A DNA stretch of 64,000 bases, taken from positions 1-64,000 of the forward strand of contig CBDCSV010000007.1 in the NCBI GenBank assembly GCA_965221855.1. Direction: 5' to 3'. The DNA comes from JAJDXO01 sp965221855 (GTDB lineage Bacteria > Pseudomonadota > Alphaproteobacteria > Rhodospirillales > UBA2165). Position numbers and translations under genes: made by a program. Under the pieces are notes generated by a model. That model had not been told where the DNA came from and did not search any database. It saw nothing but the letters and a program-made list of their open reading frames with translations. Shown here in pieces: positions 17,917-27,400 of this stretch. The first letter of the stretch is position 1. Each line of letters begins with the position of its first letter.

Positions 17917-19635
17917 ATGAGTATAAACCTGACAGTGCCGAGTAATAACGAGACTCCCCAACTGAAACCCAGGATCACCGTCATCGGCGTCGGGGGTGCC
18001 GGTGGCAATGCCGTAAACAACATGATCCAGTCTGGACTGGAAGGGGTCGACTTCATGGTCGCCAATTCCGATGCCCAGGCTCTGGCCCATTCCCATTCGG
18101 ATCTGCGAATTCAGATGGGAACCCAGATCACCCGAGGACTGGGTGCCGGGTCAAATCCGGATGTCGGTCGCGCGGCGGCCGAAGAAAACCTCGACGACAT
18201 TCTCGCCAATCTGCAGGATGCCAATATGGTGTTCATCACCGCCGGTCTCGGTGGTGGAACCGGTACCGGCGCCGCCCCGGTCATCGCTCGTGCCGCTCGG
18301 GAGCACGACATCCTGACGGTGGGCGTGGTCACCAAACCGTTCCAGTTCGAAGGCGCCAACCGGATGAAGATCGCCGAGGCGGGCCTTGAAGAGTTGCATC
18401 AGTTCGTCGATACGCTGCTGATCATTCCCAACCAGAACCTGTTCCGGGTTGCCAATGAGCAGACGACCTTCGCCGATGCTTTCAAGATGGCGGACGACGT
18501 CCTCTATTCGGGTGTTCGCGGGGTCACCGATCTGATGGTGATGCCGGGCCTGATCAACCTCGATTTCGCCGACATCCGCTCGGTGATGATCGAGATGGGC
18601 AAGGCGATGATGGGAACCGGCGAAGCCGAGGGTGAACGCCGTGCCGTCGAGGCCGCGGAGGAGGCGATCGCTAATCCGCTGCTCGACGATACGTCCATGC
18701 GCGGCGCCAAGGGTGTGCTGATCAATATCACCGCCGGCATGGACATCACCCTGTTCGAGGTCGACGAGGCCGCCAACCGGATCCGCGACGAAGTGGACGA
18801 AGATGCAAACATCATCTTCGGCTCGACCTTCGACGAGGAGCTCGAGGGGCGGATCAGGGTATCCGTGGTAGCCACGGGGATCGAGGCCGAGGCCGGCGCC
18901 CGGCCGAAGCCCATCGTGCGTCAGGTGACCGAGGCCTATCGGCCGGCGCAGATCGAAGCCCCCAAGGAAGAGGCCGTGCCCACCGCTCCGGTGGAGGTGG
19001 CCCGGTTCCCCGAGGCCGTCGCCGAACCCACGGCCGAACAGGAAGAGGCCTTCGAGCCGGAACCGGCGGGCGACGGGACCGATACCGCCGCCGGCGACGA
19101 CGGCCCGGCACCGTTCATCCCAGATGCACCGGTCGAGGCTGCGCCCGCGGTTGCCGAAGCAGCCACGCCTGATCCTATCGCCGCCGCGGACATGATGAAC
19201 GCGCGTTCGGCGGACGAGGCTCCCGCACCCAAGAAGAAGGGCCCGAGCCTGTTTGAACGGGTCACCGGTGTTGGCCGTCAGGAGCGCCGCGAGCCGCAGC
19301 CACCGGCGGTCGTCAAGGCGCCTCAGGCGCCCGAACCGATCCCGTCTCCGGCATCTGCGCCGGAGCCGGAGCTGGAGGCCGCGCCTCAACCGGCACCCCA
19401 ACCGGCGCCTGCGGCCCAAGCAGTTGAATCGGCACCCGAATCGCCCCCTGAAACGCAGCATGACGCGCAGCATGAAACACCGATTCCGGCGCCGCCTGCC
19501 GAGCAGCCGGCGCGGAGTGCGTCGCCGGCCAATATGCTGCTTGGCGCCCTCGATACCGGTGATGGCGACGAGAACACGGGCGACGACGACGATCTCCTTG
19601 ATATTCCTGCGTTTTTACGGCGGCAGGCGAACTAA
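17917..19635 (+). CDS. ftsZ: Cell division protein FtsZ
   Basis: Tubulin-like GTPase that forms the Z ring. 572 residues, much longer than the 380-400 of Escherichia coli because of a long linker. The GTP loop G112-G-G-T-G-T-G-A119 and NVDFADIR-like sequence NLDFADIRSVM are present. After the core (to about residue 320) comes a linker of some 240 residues rich in Ala, Pro and Glu, then the conserved tail DIPAFLRRQ that binds FtsA. Long linkers are usual in alphaproteobacteria. Start ATG at 17917 follows CTGGAGG. Confidence 0.97.
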   Translation: MSINLTVPSNNETPQLKPRITVIGVGGAGGNAVNNMIQSGLEGVDFMVANSDAQALAHSHSDLRIQMGTQITRGLGAGSNPDVGRAAAEENLDDILANLQDANMVFITAGLGGGTGTGAAPVIARAAREHDILTVGVVTKPFQFEGANRMKIAEAGLEELHQFVDTLLIIPNQNLFRVANEQTTFADAFKMADDVLYSGVRGVTDLMVMPGLINLDFADIRSVMIEMGKAMMGTGEAEGERRAVEAAEEAIANPLLDDTSMRGAKGVLINITAGMDITLFEVDEAANRIRDEVDEDANIIFGSTFDEELEGRIRVSVVATGIEAEAGARPKPIVRQVTEAYRPAQIEAPKEEAVPTAPVEVARFPEAVAEPTAEQEEAFEPEPAGDGTDTAAGDDGPAPFIPDAPVEAAPAVAEAATPDPIAAADMMNARSADEAPAPKKKGPSLFERVTGVGRQERREPQPPAVVKAPQAPEPIPSPASAPEPELEAAPQPAPQPAPAAQAVESAPESPPETQHDAQHETPIPAPPAEQPARSASPANMLLGALDTGDGDENTGDDDDLLDIPAFLRRQAN

Positions 19636-19685
19636 GGAGACGCTCGGGAAAACCGCAACATTTGGAAACATTTGTTGATTTGTGT

Positions 19686-19716
19686 GTCTCCGAGGGGGTT
19701 GTTACACCATCCTCGG
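19686..19716 (+). other. Inverted repeat between ftsZ and lpxC
   Basis: CTCCGAGG (19686-19693) and CCTCGGAG (19709-19716) form a perfect 8-base stem with a 15-base loop, 50 bases after the ftsZ stop. There is no T run after it. It could be a weak transcription stop, an mRNA 3' protecting structure or a protein-binding site. The rest of the 184-base gap shows no gene; the lpxC promoter probably lies here but no clear -35/-10 pair stands out. Confidence 0.45.
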
Positions 19717-19819
19717 AGCCATACAAATGGGTGCAATTTCAACGGATTGACCCAACGGTTCCGGGGTAAGAATTCAATCGGGCCGGGTAACGGTCCTAGA
19801 TGGCCTGATAAGGCAACAG

Positions 19820-20794
19820 ATGAATCACTCGGGCAAAGTGCCGGTAAACGAAGGACCCGCAGGTACCACCGTGGCGTCTGGCGCTCCTGGTTTTACAAGT
19901 TCCCAAAAGACCATCGCTCGGACGGTCGATTGTTCCGGGGTCGCGCTGCACTCGGGCGCCGAGACGGCATTGACCCTGCGTCCGGCACCGGCCGGTACCG
20001 GAATCATCTTCCGCCGCACGGACCTGGACGGAAGCCCAGAAATTCCCGCCCGTTGGGACCACGTGGTCGATACCACCCTCTGCACTACCCTCGGCACCGA
20101 GGGCGGTGCGCGTATTTCGACGGTCGAGCATCTGATGGCGGCTCTGGCCGGCTGTCATATCGATAACCTTTATGTCGAGGTCGATGGTCCCGAAGTGCCG
20201 ATCATGGACGGCAGTTCCCAGCCCTTCGTCCTCCTGGTCGAGAGCGCAGGCGTGATGGAGCAGGCCGAGGCTCGCCGGGTGCTGGAAGTCCTCAAGCCGG
20301 TGACCATCGAAGACGGTGACCGGCTGGTGGAGCTGACTCCGAGCCCGTCTTTCTCGGTCGGGTTCGAGATCGATTTCGCCAATCGGGCGGTGGCCCGCCA
20401 GGAATTGGTGGTGACGCTGATCAATGGCTCATTCAAGACGGAAATTGCCCGCGCCCGGACCTTCGGGTTCGCGGAAGAAGTCGCGCAGATGCGGGCCGCC
20501 GGCCTGGCCCGCGGCGGTTCGCTCGATAATGCGGTTGTGGTCTCCGAGGACCGGATCCTCAATGAGGACGGACTGCGCTACGACGACGAGTTTGTCCGCC
20601 ACAAGGTACTGGACGCGGTCGGCGACTTGTACCTCGCCGGCGCACCGGTTCGCGGTCATTTCCGCGGCGTGCGTTCGGGCCACCGGCTCAACAACGAGCT
20701 GCTTCGGGCGCTGTTTGCCGATGACGCAGCGTGGCGGGAAACGACCCTTGATCCGGCGATCGCCGTTCACGGGATGGCATTCGCCGCGGCTTAA
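19820..20794 (+). CDS. lpxC: UDP-3-O-acyl-N-acetylglucosamine deacetylase LpxC
   Basis: Zinc hydrolase for the first committed step of lipid A synthesis. 324 residues. Zinc ligands are visible: H104 in TVEHLMAAL, and H261 and D265 in HKVLDAVGD. The N-terminus has about 25 extra residues before SSQKTIARTVDCSGVALHSG, where the conserved domain begins; an internal start is possible but no better ATG is seen. A strong terminator follows it, closing the dcw-lpxC block. Confidence 0.96.
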   Translation: MNHSGKVPVNEGPAGTTVASGAPGFTSSQKTIARTVDCSGVALHSGAETALTLRPAPAGTGIIFRRTDLDGSPEIPARWDHVVDTTLCTTLGTEGGARISTVEHLMAALAGCHIDNLYVEVDGPEVPIMDGSSQPFVLLVESAGVMEQAEARRVLEVLKPVTIEDGDRLVELTPSPSFSVGFEIDFANRAVARQELVVTLINGSFKTEIARARTFGFAEEVAQMRAAGLARGGSLDNAVVVSEDRILNEDGLRYDDEFVRHKVLDAVGDLYLAGAPVRGHFRGVRSGHRLNNELLRALFADDAAWRETTLDPAIAVHGMAFAAA

Positions 20795-20820
20795 ATCCGT
20801 ATCCGAGGATTGCCAAGCTT

Positions 20821-20848
20821 GCCGCTCCTTCGGGGCGGCATTTTTTTT
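20821..20848 (+). terminator. Rho-independent terminator after lpxC
   Basis: GCCGCTCC pairs with GGGGCGGC around a TTC loop (20821-20839) and is followed by A and eight T bases (20841-20848). This is a classic intrinsic terminator 26 bases after the lpxC stop. Confidence 0.9.
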
Positions 20849-20951
20849 AGCACGGTCGTGGCACCTGTGATCGCCGCGGGGCAGACAGAGGCCAAAAAAA
20901 TGCTATATTCATGCCGGTCTCCAGCGAGGAAACCGGGAACTCACGAATTCC

Positions 20952-21794
20952 ATGACTGAAATGCGATCCTCAATTTTCAAGCGGATCAGACTCCCGTCGT
21001 CACGGCTCTTGGCGCTTGGCCTTGCGGCATTCGCGCTGGCCGCCTGTTCATCGTCGGACGATGAAATCGCCTACGTCGAACGGCCGGTGGCGACGCTTTA
21101 CAATACGGCGCTCAACCAGCTCAATGCCGGCGAGTTCAAGGAGGCGGCTGTCGCCTTCGATGAGGTGGAACGCCAGCATCCCTATTCGGTATGGGCGATC
21201 AAGGCCCAGCTGATGTCGGCCTACGCCTACTATCAAAACAACGACTACGATGAAGCCATCGTTGCCCTCGATCGCTTCATCCAGCTCCATCCGGGGAACA
21301 AGGACATCGCCTACGCCCACTATTTGAGGGGGTTGAGCTACTATGAGCAGATCGTCGATGTGGGCCGGGACCAAAAGATGACCGAGCTGGCGCTGGAGAA
21401 CCTTTCCGATCTCGTCAACCGGTTTCCCGACAGCAAGTATACCGGCGATGCAAAACTGAAGATCGATCTCACCCGCGATCACCTCGCCGGCAAGGAGATG
21501 GAAATCGGCCGCTATTACCAGGGTCAGCGCCAGCACCTTGCGGCCGTTAACCGTTTCAAACTCGTCATCGACCGTTATCAGACCACGACCCACGTGCCGG
21601 AAGCGCTCCACCGTTTGACCGAATCCTATCTTGAGCTTGGGCTCACCGATCAGGCGGGCAAAACCGCTGCGACGCTGGGCCACAACTTTCCGGGCAGCGA
21701 GTGGTACATCGATTCCTACCAGATCGTCGAAGGCAAGCAGGTCCGGCCCAATGAAGAAAAGAAGGCCCCTTGGTATTGGCCGTTCGGTAACTAG
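20952..21794 (+). CDS. bamD: Outer membrane protein assembly factor BamD
   Basis: Lipoprotein of the BAM complex that inserts beta-barrel proteins in the outer membrane. 280 residues. A signal peptide ends in the lipobox LAAC with lipidated Cys32 (Cys29 if the second ATG is used), followed by tetratricopeptide repeats such as LYNTALNQLNAGEFKEAAVAF and NNDYDEAIVALDRFIQLHPG (typical BamD order). A TATATT element at 20904-20909 may be its -10 box. recN begins 21 bases downstream. Confidence 0.94.
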   Translation: MTEMRSSIFKRIRLPSSRLLALGLAAFALAACSSSDDEIAYVERPVATLYNTALNQLNAGEFKEAAVAFDEVERQHPYSVWAIKAQLMSAYAYYQNNDYDEAIVALDRFIQLHPGNKDIAYAHYLRGLSYYEQIVDVGRDQKMTELALENLSDLVNRFPDSKYTGDAKLKIDLTRDHLAGKEMEIGRYYQGQRQHLAAVNRFKLVIDRYQTTTHVPEALHRLTESYLELGLTDQAGKTAATLGHNFPGSEWYIDSYQIVEGKQVRPNEEKKAPWYWPFGN

Positions 21795-21815
21795 GCCGGG
21801 ACCGCTTCGACGTTC

Positions 21816-23495
21816 ATGCTCCGGTCGCTTTCAATCAAGAATGTGGTGCTGATCGAACGGCTGGCACTCGAATTCGAGGGTGGTCTCGGCGTGCTGACCG
21901 GAGAAACCGGTTCCGGAAAATCAATTCTCCTCGATGCGCTCGGCCTTGCGTGCGGCAACCGGGCCGATGCGGGGCTGGTCCGGTCGGGTGAAGAGCAGGC
22001 GGCGGTCAGCGCCGAATTCGACGGAGAGTTGCCGGCGCCCATTGCCGGGCTGCTGGATGAACACAGCGTCGAACGGGAGGAGGTCTTGGTCCTGCGCCGG
22101 GTGCTGTCGGCGGACGGCCGGTCTCGGGCATTCATCAACGACCAGCCGGTCAGCGTCGGGCTGCTGCGCCGGGTCGGCGAAAATCTCGTCGAGGTGCACG
22201 GGCAGATGGAGGCCCATGGCCTGCTGGATCCGGCCAATCATCGCCGATTGCTGGATGCGTTCGGCGGCTATACGGCCGAACTGACCAGGACCGCGGAAAC
22301 CTACCGGGCCTGGCGGGCGGCCGAGGAGGCGCGCGAGCAGGCGGAGCTGGACCTCCGGCGGGCCAAGGAGGATGAAGAGTACCTGCGCCATGTGGTCGCC
22401 GAGCTGGCCGACCTGGATCCCCGGGAGGATGAGGAAACCGTACTTGCCGGCCGCCGGGCCCTGCTGATGCACGGTGAACAGATCATCGAGGCGGCCAATG
22501 GGGCGGCGGCCGACCTGAGCGACGGGCGAGGCGTCGAAGGGGCGCTGCGATCCGCCCTCTCGGCTGTCGAGCGGGTCGCCGGCAAGGCCGAGGGCGCCCT
22601 CGACGATGCCGCGGCGGCGCTCGAGCGAGCGTTGAACGAGGCGGCGGATGCGGCGTCCGAAATCGAACGGGCGAGCCGCGCCGTGGAGCTGAACCCGGCG
22701 GAACTGGAGCGGGTGGAGGAACGCCTGTTCGCGCTGCGCTCGCTGGCCCGGAAACACGGCTGCTCCGTCGCCGGGCTGCCGGCGGTCAGGGAAAGGCTGG
22801 CGGGTCAGTTGGCGACCATGGAAGAGGGGTCCGATGCTCTCGTTCGCCTGCGCGCCGAGGAAGATGCCGCCAAGGCGGAATACGAAGCCGCCGCCGAAGC
22901 CTTGTCGAAGAAGCGCGGGACGGCGGCGGGCAGGCTCGATGCGGCGGTGAACAAGGAACTGCCGCCCTTGAAGCTCGGGGATGCGGCGTTCTCGACCGGT
23001 CTCGCGCCTCTGGACCCGGGGGATTGGGGCGCCGCCGGCCGGGAACGGGTCCAGTTCAACGTCCGGACCAACCCCAACACGCCCGCGGGTCCGCTGCATC
23101 GCATCGCGTCGGGCGGCGAATTGGCGCGGCTGATGCTGGCCATAAAGGTGGTGCTGGCCGATGCGGACGCGATCCCGACGCTGATTTTCGACGAGGTGGA
23201 TGCGGGAATCGGCGGCGCGGCCGCGGCGGCGGTCGGCGACCGCCTAGCCCGGCTTGCGGGTGATGCGCAGGTGCTGGTCGTCACCCATTCGCCGCAAGTG
23301 GCGTCGCGCGGGACCAGCCACTGGCGGATATCGAAATCCGGCGGCCGCGAGGGCAACCGGACCGATGTCGAGGGGCTGGGCGCCGAGGCCCGGACCGACG
23401 AGATCGCCCGAATGTTGTCCGGCGCCAAGGTGACCGACGAGGCCCGCGCCGCCGCGCTCAGCCTGCTGGCCGGCGAAGCCCGGGCGGCGGAGTAG
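21816..23495 (+). CDS. recN: DNA repair protein RecN
   Basis: SMC-like ATPase for double-strand break repair. 559 residues. Walker A G-E-T-G-S-G-K-S at residues 29-36; a long Ala/Glu-rich coiled-coil middle; the ABC signature ASGGELARLMLAIK; and Walker B TLIFDEVDAGIGG near residue 460. The usual end VTHSPQVASRG is present. The stop is 4 bases from the ligA start. Confidence 0.95.
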   Translation: MLRSLSIKNVVLIERLALEFEGGLGVLTGETGSGKSILLDALGLACGNRADAGLVRSGEEQAAVSAEFDGELPAPIAGLLDEHSVEREEVLVLRRVLSADGRSRAFINDQPVSVGLLRRVGENLVEVHGQMEAHGLLDPANHRRLLDAFGGYTAELTRTAETYRAWRAAEEAREQAELDLRRAKEDEEYLRHVVAELADLDPREDEETVLAGRRALLMHGEQIIEAANGAAADLSDGRGVEGALRSALSAVERVAGKAEGALDDAAAALERALNEAADAASEIERASRAVELNPAELERVEERLFALRSLARKHGCSVAGLPAVRERLAGQLATMEEGSDALVRLRAEEDAAKAEYEAAAEALSKKRGTAAGRLDAAVNKELPPLKLGDAAFSTGLAPLDPGDWGAAGRERVQFNVRTNPNTPAGPLHRIASGGELARLMLAIKVVLADADAIPTLIFDEVDAGIGGAAAAAVGDRLARLAGDAQVLVVTHSPQVASRGTSHWRISKSGGREGNRTDVEGLGAEARTDEIARMLSGAKVTDEARAAALSLLAGEARAAE

Positions 23496-23499
23496 GGCG

Positions 23500-25581
23500 A
23501 TGGCGGATATCGATCCCGGCAATCTGACCGAGAAGGAGGCGGCCGCCGAACTGGAGCGCCTGGCCGCCGAGATCGCCGTCCACGACAAGGCCTATCACGC
23601 GGACGACGCGCCGGTGATCTCGGACGCCGAGTACGACGCGCTCAGGCGTTTGAACGACGCCATCGAGGCCAGATTCCCGAATCTGGTGCGTGAAGACAGC
23701 CCCTCCAGGCAGGTCGGCGCCGCGCCCGCCGGCGGCTTCGCCAAGGTCACCCACGCCCGGCCCATGCTGAGCCTCGGCAACGTGTTCTCGGAAGAGGAAC
23801 TCCGGGATTTCGTCGACGGGCTTCGCCGGTTCCTCAAGGAACTCCGCGACGATCCGGCCATCGCCATCGAGTTCGTCGCCGAGCCCAAGATCGACGGGCT
23901 CTCCGTTTCGCTGCGCTACGAAGACGGCAGGTTCGTGACCGGCGCCACCCGGGGCGACGGGGCGGTAGGCGAGGACGTCACGGAAAATCTCCGCACCCTC
24001 GATGAGATACCAAAGACCATCGAGGGGGCGCCGGGGGTGCTCGAAGTCAGGGGCGAGGTCTATATGACCAGGCGCGACTTCCTCGAAATGAACGAACGGC
24101 AGGAAGCGGCGGGCGAAAAGGTGTTCGCCAATCCGCGCAATGCCGCCGCCGGGTCGCTGCGCCAGCTCGACAGCGCCATAACGGCGGCCCGGCCCCTGAA
24201 GCTGTTCGCCTACGCCTGGGGTGAACTGTCGGCGCCGGTGGGCGAGACCCAGTGGGATTTCCTCGCCGCTCTCCAAAAGTGGGGATTTCCGGTCAACCCG
24301 TTGGCCAGGGTCTGCGGCAGCGTCGAGGAAATTCTGGAGAATTACCAAAGGCTCTCGGAGGCGCGGGCCGGCCTCGACTACGACATCGACGGGATCGTCT
24401 ACAAGGTCAACCGGCTGGACTGGCAAGAGCGCTTGGGCATGGTCAGCCGCGCGCCGCGCTGGGCGGCGGCCCACAAGTTTCCGGCGGAGAAGGCCGAGAC
24501 CCTGCTCAACGGCATCATCATCCAGGTGGGACGGACGGGCACGCTGACGCCGGTGGCCGAGTTGGAGCCGGTCACCGTCGGCGGGGTGGTGGTCAGCCGC
24601 GCGACGCTCCACAACGAGGACGAGATCGGACGCAAGGACATCCGGGTCGGCGATACGGTGGTGATCCAGCGGGCCGGCGACGTGATCCCCCAGGTGGTCG
24701 AGGTGGTGACCGCCAAGCGGCCCGGGAATTCGAAGCCCTTCGTGTTCCCGGACGTGTGCCCCGAATGCGGCTCCCGCGCGGTTCGGCCCGAAGGCGAAGC
24801 GGCCCGGCGCTGCACCGGCGGGCTGATCTGTCCGGCCCAGGCGCTGGAGCGGATGAAGCATTTCGTCTCCCGCAACGCCTTCGACATCGAGGGTCTCGGC
24901 GCCAGGCACATCGAGGCCTTCATGGCCGACGACATCCTCAAGACCCCGGCCGATATCTTCCGGCTCGCCAGTCACCGGGACGACATTTCCGGCCGCGAGG
25001 GCTGGGGCGACAAGTCAGCCGACAACCTGATCGCCGCCATCGGCGACCGCCGCGCCATCGATCTCGACCGGCTGATCTACGCCCTCGGCATCCCCCAGGT
25101 GGGATCGGCGACGGCGCGGCTGCTGGCCAAGCAGTACGGCGCCCTCGACGACTGGCGGAACGCCATGGGCGCGGCGGAGAATCGGGAGTCGGAGGCCTAT
25201 GCGGAACTGACCGGCATCGACGGCATCGGCCCCTCGGTGGCCGAGGACATCCTCGAATTCTTCGGCGAAGCCCATAACCGGGCTGTCCTGGATGACCTCG
25301 GAGAGTTGCTGGATGTCCGGAATTTCGAGATGCCCGACACCGGCGGCTCGCCCGTCGCCGGTAAGACGGTGGTGTTTACCGGCACCCTCGAGACCGTGAC
25401 CCGGTCCGAGGCCAAGGTGCGCGCCGAAAGTCTCGGCGCCAAGGTTGCGGGCAGCGTTTCCGGGAAGACCGACTACGTGGTCGCCGGTCCCGGCGCCGGG
25501 TCAAAGGCCAAGAAGGCCGCCGAACTCGGCATCGCGACGCTCACCGAGGACGAGTGGCTGAAGCTGATCGGCGATGCCTGA
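23500..25581 (+). CDS. ligA: NAD-dependent DNA ligase LigA
   Basis: Seals nicks in replication and repair using NAD+. 693 residues with the full domain set. The Ia domain has the Tyr-x-x-x-Asp region HDKAYHADDAP; adenylation Lys130 lies in EPKIDG; OB fold follows; a four-Cys zinc finger begins at C420 (CPECG ... CTGGLICP); helix-hairpin-helix repeats; and a C-terminal BRCT domain (about 615-693, VAGKTVVFTGTLETVTRSEA). Directly downstream of recN, so the two are likely co-transcribed. Confidence 0.97.
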   Translation: MADIDPGNLTEKEAAAELERLAAEIAVHDKAYHADDAPVISDAEYDALRRLNDAIEARFPNLVREDSPSRQVGAAPAGGFAKVTHARPMLSLGNVFSEEELRDFVDGLRRFLKELRDDPAIAIEFVAEPKIDGLSVSLRYEDGRFVTGATRGDGAVGEDVTENLRTLDEIPKTIEGAPGVLEVRGEVYMTRRDFLEMNERQEAAGEKVFANPRNAAAGSLRQLDSAITAARPLKLFAYAWGELSAPVGETQWDFLAALQKWGFPVNPLARVCGSVEEILENYQRLSEARAGLDYDIDGIVYKVNRLDWQERLGMVSRAPRWAAAHKFPAEKAETLLNGIIIQVGRTGTLTPVAELEPVTVGGVVVSRATLHNEDEIGRKDIRVGDTVVIQRAGDVIPQVVEVVTAKRPGNSKPFVFPDVCPECGSRAVRPEGEAARRCTGGLICPAQALERMKHFVSRNAFDIEGLGARHIEAFMADDILKTPADIFRLASHRDDISGREGWGDKSADNLIAAIGDRRAIDLDRLIYALGIPQVGSATARLLAKQYGALDDWRNAMGAAENRESEAYAELTGIDGIGPSVAEDILEFFGEAHNRAVLDDLGELLDVRNFEMPDTGGSPVAGKTVVFTGTLETVTRSEAKVRAESLGAKVAGSVSGKTDYVVAGPGAGSKAKKAAELGIATLTEDEWLKLIGDA

Positions 25582-25609
25582 GCCAAGCCAGTGACAGATG
25601 GGTGACGCC

Positions 25610-26716
25610 ATGGACCTCTCCTACTTCATTCAGCCCGTCCATCCCCTGGACAAGTCCTATGGCCGGTCCATCGAGGAGGACCGCCAATCGGTCATCCTCG
25701 CCGACGAGCTGGGCTACAAAGAGGCCTTCGTCGGCGAGCATTTCACCGACCTCGCCGAGCCCATCACCTCGTGCCTGATGTTCCTCGCCTGGCTGGCTCG
25801 CGACACCAAGCGGATCAAGCTGGGGTCGGGGGTCACCAACCTGCCGGTCTATCACCCGGTTATGCTGGCGGGCCACGTGGCGATGATCGATCACATGCTG
25901 GGCGGGCGGTTCATCTGGGGCATCGGCCCCGGCGGCCAGCCCTCCGACATCGAGGCCTTCGGCAATTGGGACGTGGACCGGAACGTCAAGATGGTCGAGG
26001 TGTTCGACCAGGCGATGAAAATCTGGAGCGGAGAGGCGCCTTATGATGTCGCCGGCGAATTCAACTCGTTCCGCACCATCCGGACCTATAACCCGGCCAT
26101 CGGCCAGGGCATCGCGCCGAGGCCCCTGCAGCGCCCCCATCCGCCCGTCGTGGTGACGGCGCTGGCGCCCCACTCCCGCGGCATCGCGCTCGCCGCGGAG
26201 CGGGGCTGGCTCCCCATCTCGTGCCAGTACGTCCAGGCCCATTGGGTGGCCACCCACCGTCCCAGGCTGATGGAGGGGCTGGCGAATGCGGGGAAGGAGG
26301 AAGACCCGGCGGCCTGGCGGGTCGCCAAATGCGTATTCGTCGCCGATGACGAGAAGACGGCGCGGGCCTACGCGCGCTCCGAGGACGGCCCCTACGGCTA
26401 TTACTTCAACAGCCTGATGACCAAATTGGGCGGCGGCGGGCGCATCGGCCTGTTCGCCAAATACCCAGACCAGCCCGAGGACCGGATCACCCTCCGGCAG
26501 AGCCTGGACACCCAGGTGATCGCCGGCACCGTCGACAGCGTGGCGGATCAGATCCTGGCCCTGCGGGAAGAGATCGGCAGCTTCGGGACGCTGGTCTACA
26601 CCGGCCTCGACTGGGCCGACGAGGCCTTGGGCCGCAGGTCCATGCAGCTCATGGCCGAAGAGGTGATGCCGCGCGTCAACGCGGCCCTCGGCGAAAGCGC
26701 CGAAGCGGCGGCGTAG
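25610..26716 (+). CDS. LLM-class flavin-dependent oxidoreductase
   Basis: Bacterial-luciferase-like monooxygenase using reduced flavin (FMNH2 or F420-like cofactor). 368 residues from the ATG at 25610, giving MDLSYFIQPVHPL; an ATG at 25598 is also possible. Typical sequences are EDRQSVILADELGYKEAFVGEHF, GSGVTNLPVYHPVMLAGHVAM and GRFIWGIGPGGQPSD. The substrate cannot be told from sequence. It follows ligA by 28 bases. A short inverted repeat CTAATC/GATTAG (26718-26739) lies just after the stop. Confidence 0.88.
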   Translation: MDLSYFIQPVHPLDKSYGRSIEEDRQSVILADELGYKEAFVGEHFTDLAEPITSCLMFLAWLARDTKRIKLGSGVTNLPVYHPVMLAGHVAMIDHMLGGRFIWGIGPGGQPSDIEAFGNWDVDRNVKMVEVFDQAMKIWSGEAPYDVAGEFNSFRTIRTYNPAIGQGIAPRPLQRPHPPVVVTALAPHSRGIALAAERGWLPISCQYVQAHWVATHRPRLMEGLANAGKEEDPAAWRVAKCVFVADDEKTARAYARSEDGPYGYYFNSLMTKLGGGGRIGLFAKYPDQPEDRITLRQSLDTQVIAGTVDSVADQILALREEIGSFGTLVYTGLDWADEALGRRSMQLMAEEVMPRVNAALGESAEAAA

Positions 26717-26789
26717 CCTAATCTACCGGCGACGATTAGTGGTGACGTGGCGGAATTCAATATCCGGTTGATATGGGAATTTGAACGAT

Positions 26790-27296
26790 ATGGGTGAAAA
26801 AGCAATTTGGCTTTATGCGGTTGTCTGGACGTTGGCTGCGACTGTTTTGCTCCTGATTGTGCTGAGTCCGTTCAATCTCTGGAACCCCCTTTGGATGGAT
26901 AGCGGGAAACTACAGGAGATCGGGAGAACCGGATATCGCGACAGGCTCTGGGCAATGGTGATCGAAGCCGTCCAACTGACGTTTCTGATTGCGATTCCCT
27001 GGGGATTTCTAATTCTTCGCAGCCGGCCGTTTTGGGCTCGAATTCTCATGCGGTATGCGGTGTTTCTTTGGACTTTCCTATCGGTACTCTACGTCGTCGG
27101 TTTGACCGGTGGGATGCTCTGGGTTGGGCTTGGAAATGATGAATATGACCGGTTCCGACCCGCTTACTCGGAACCGGTCGTGGCAGAGTACTTTGGGGAA
27201 ATTACCCTTCAAGTGATGCACCTGTGCGTTTTTCTGGTTCCCGCCTTTATCTATTGGTTGATCGTTCAACGCGAAAGTGAGAATGGGCGTGTTTGA
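26790..27296 (+). CDS. Hypothetical membrane protein, AT-richer than its neighbours
   Basis: I do not recognise the family. 168 residues from the ATG at 26790 (a TTG at 26781 is an alternative). Four hydrophobic segments are seen: IWLYAVVWTLAATVLLLIVL, QLTFLIAIPWGFLIL, AVFLWTFLSVLYVVGLTGG and LQVMHLCVFLVPAFIYWLIV. Codon use is visibly less GC-rich than in flanking genes, suggesting transfer. The 3' end overlaps, on the other strand, the end of a broken gene that lies against the IS630 element. It could be an accessory or immunity-type gene, but nothing in the sequence proves that. Confidence 0.6.
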   Translation: MGEKAIWLYAVVWTLAATVLLLIVLSPFNLWNPLWMDSGKLQEIGRTGYRDRLWAMVIEAVQLTFLIAIPWGFLILRSRPFWARILMRYAVFLWTFLSVLYVVGLTGGMLWVGLGNDEYDRFRPAYSEPVVAEYFGEITLQVMHLCVFLVPAFIYWLIVQRESENGRV

Positions 27297-27400
27297 AGGC
27301 GACCGGCCTGGAGGGCTTCCATAACAATATCCTCTGCCGGCCTGGGATCGTCACGAAACTCCTGCCCGAGATCGCGTCCAATCCGATTGTTGTAGAGGCC
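27266..27400 (-). pseudogene. C-terminal remnant of a gene cut by the IS630 element
   Basis: On the minus strand a frame runs from the IS border at 27400 to a TGA at 27266, encoding 44 residues starting GLYNNRIGRDLGQEF and containing AEDIVMEALQAGRL. The LYNNxxGRxLG pattern resembles the end of DUF6973-type domains found in secreted or polymorphic toxins; that likeness is from memory. Joining the two IS flanks keeps this frame open for about 29 more codons on the far side (28455 to about 28540), but no good start is seen and that part does not look like the expected upstream sequence. It is therefore probably a degraded fragment. Confidence 0.35.
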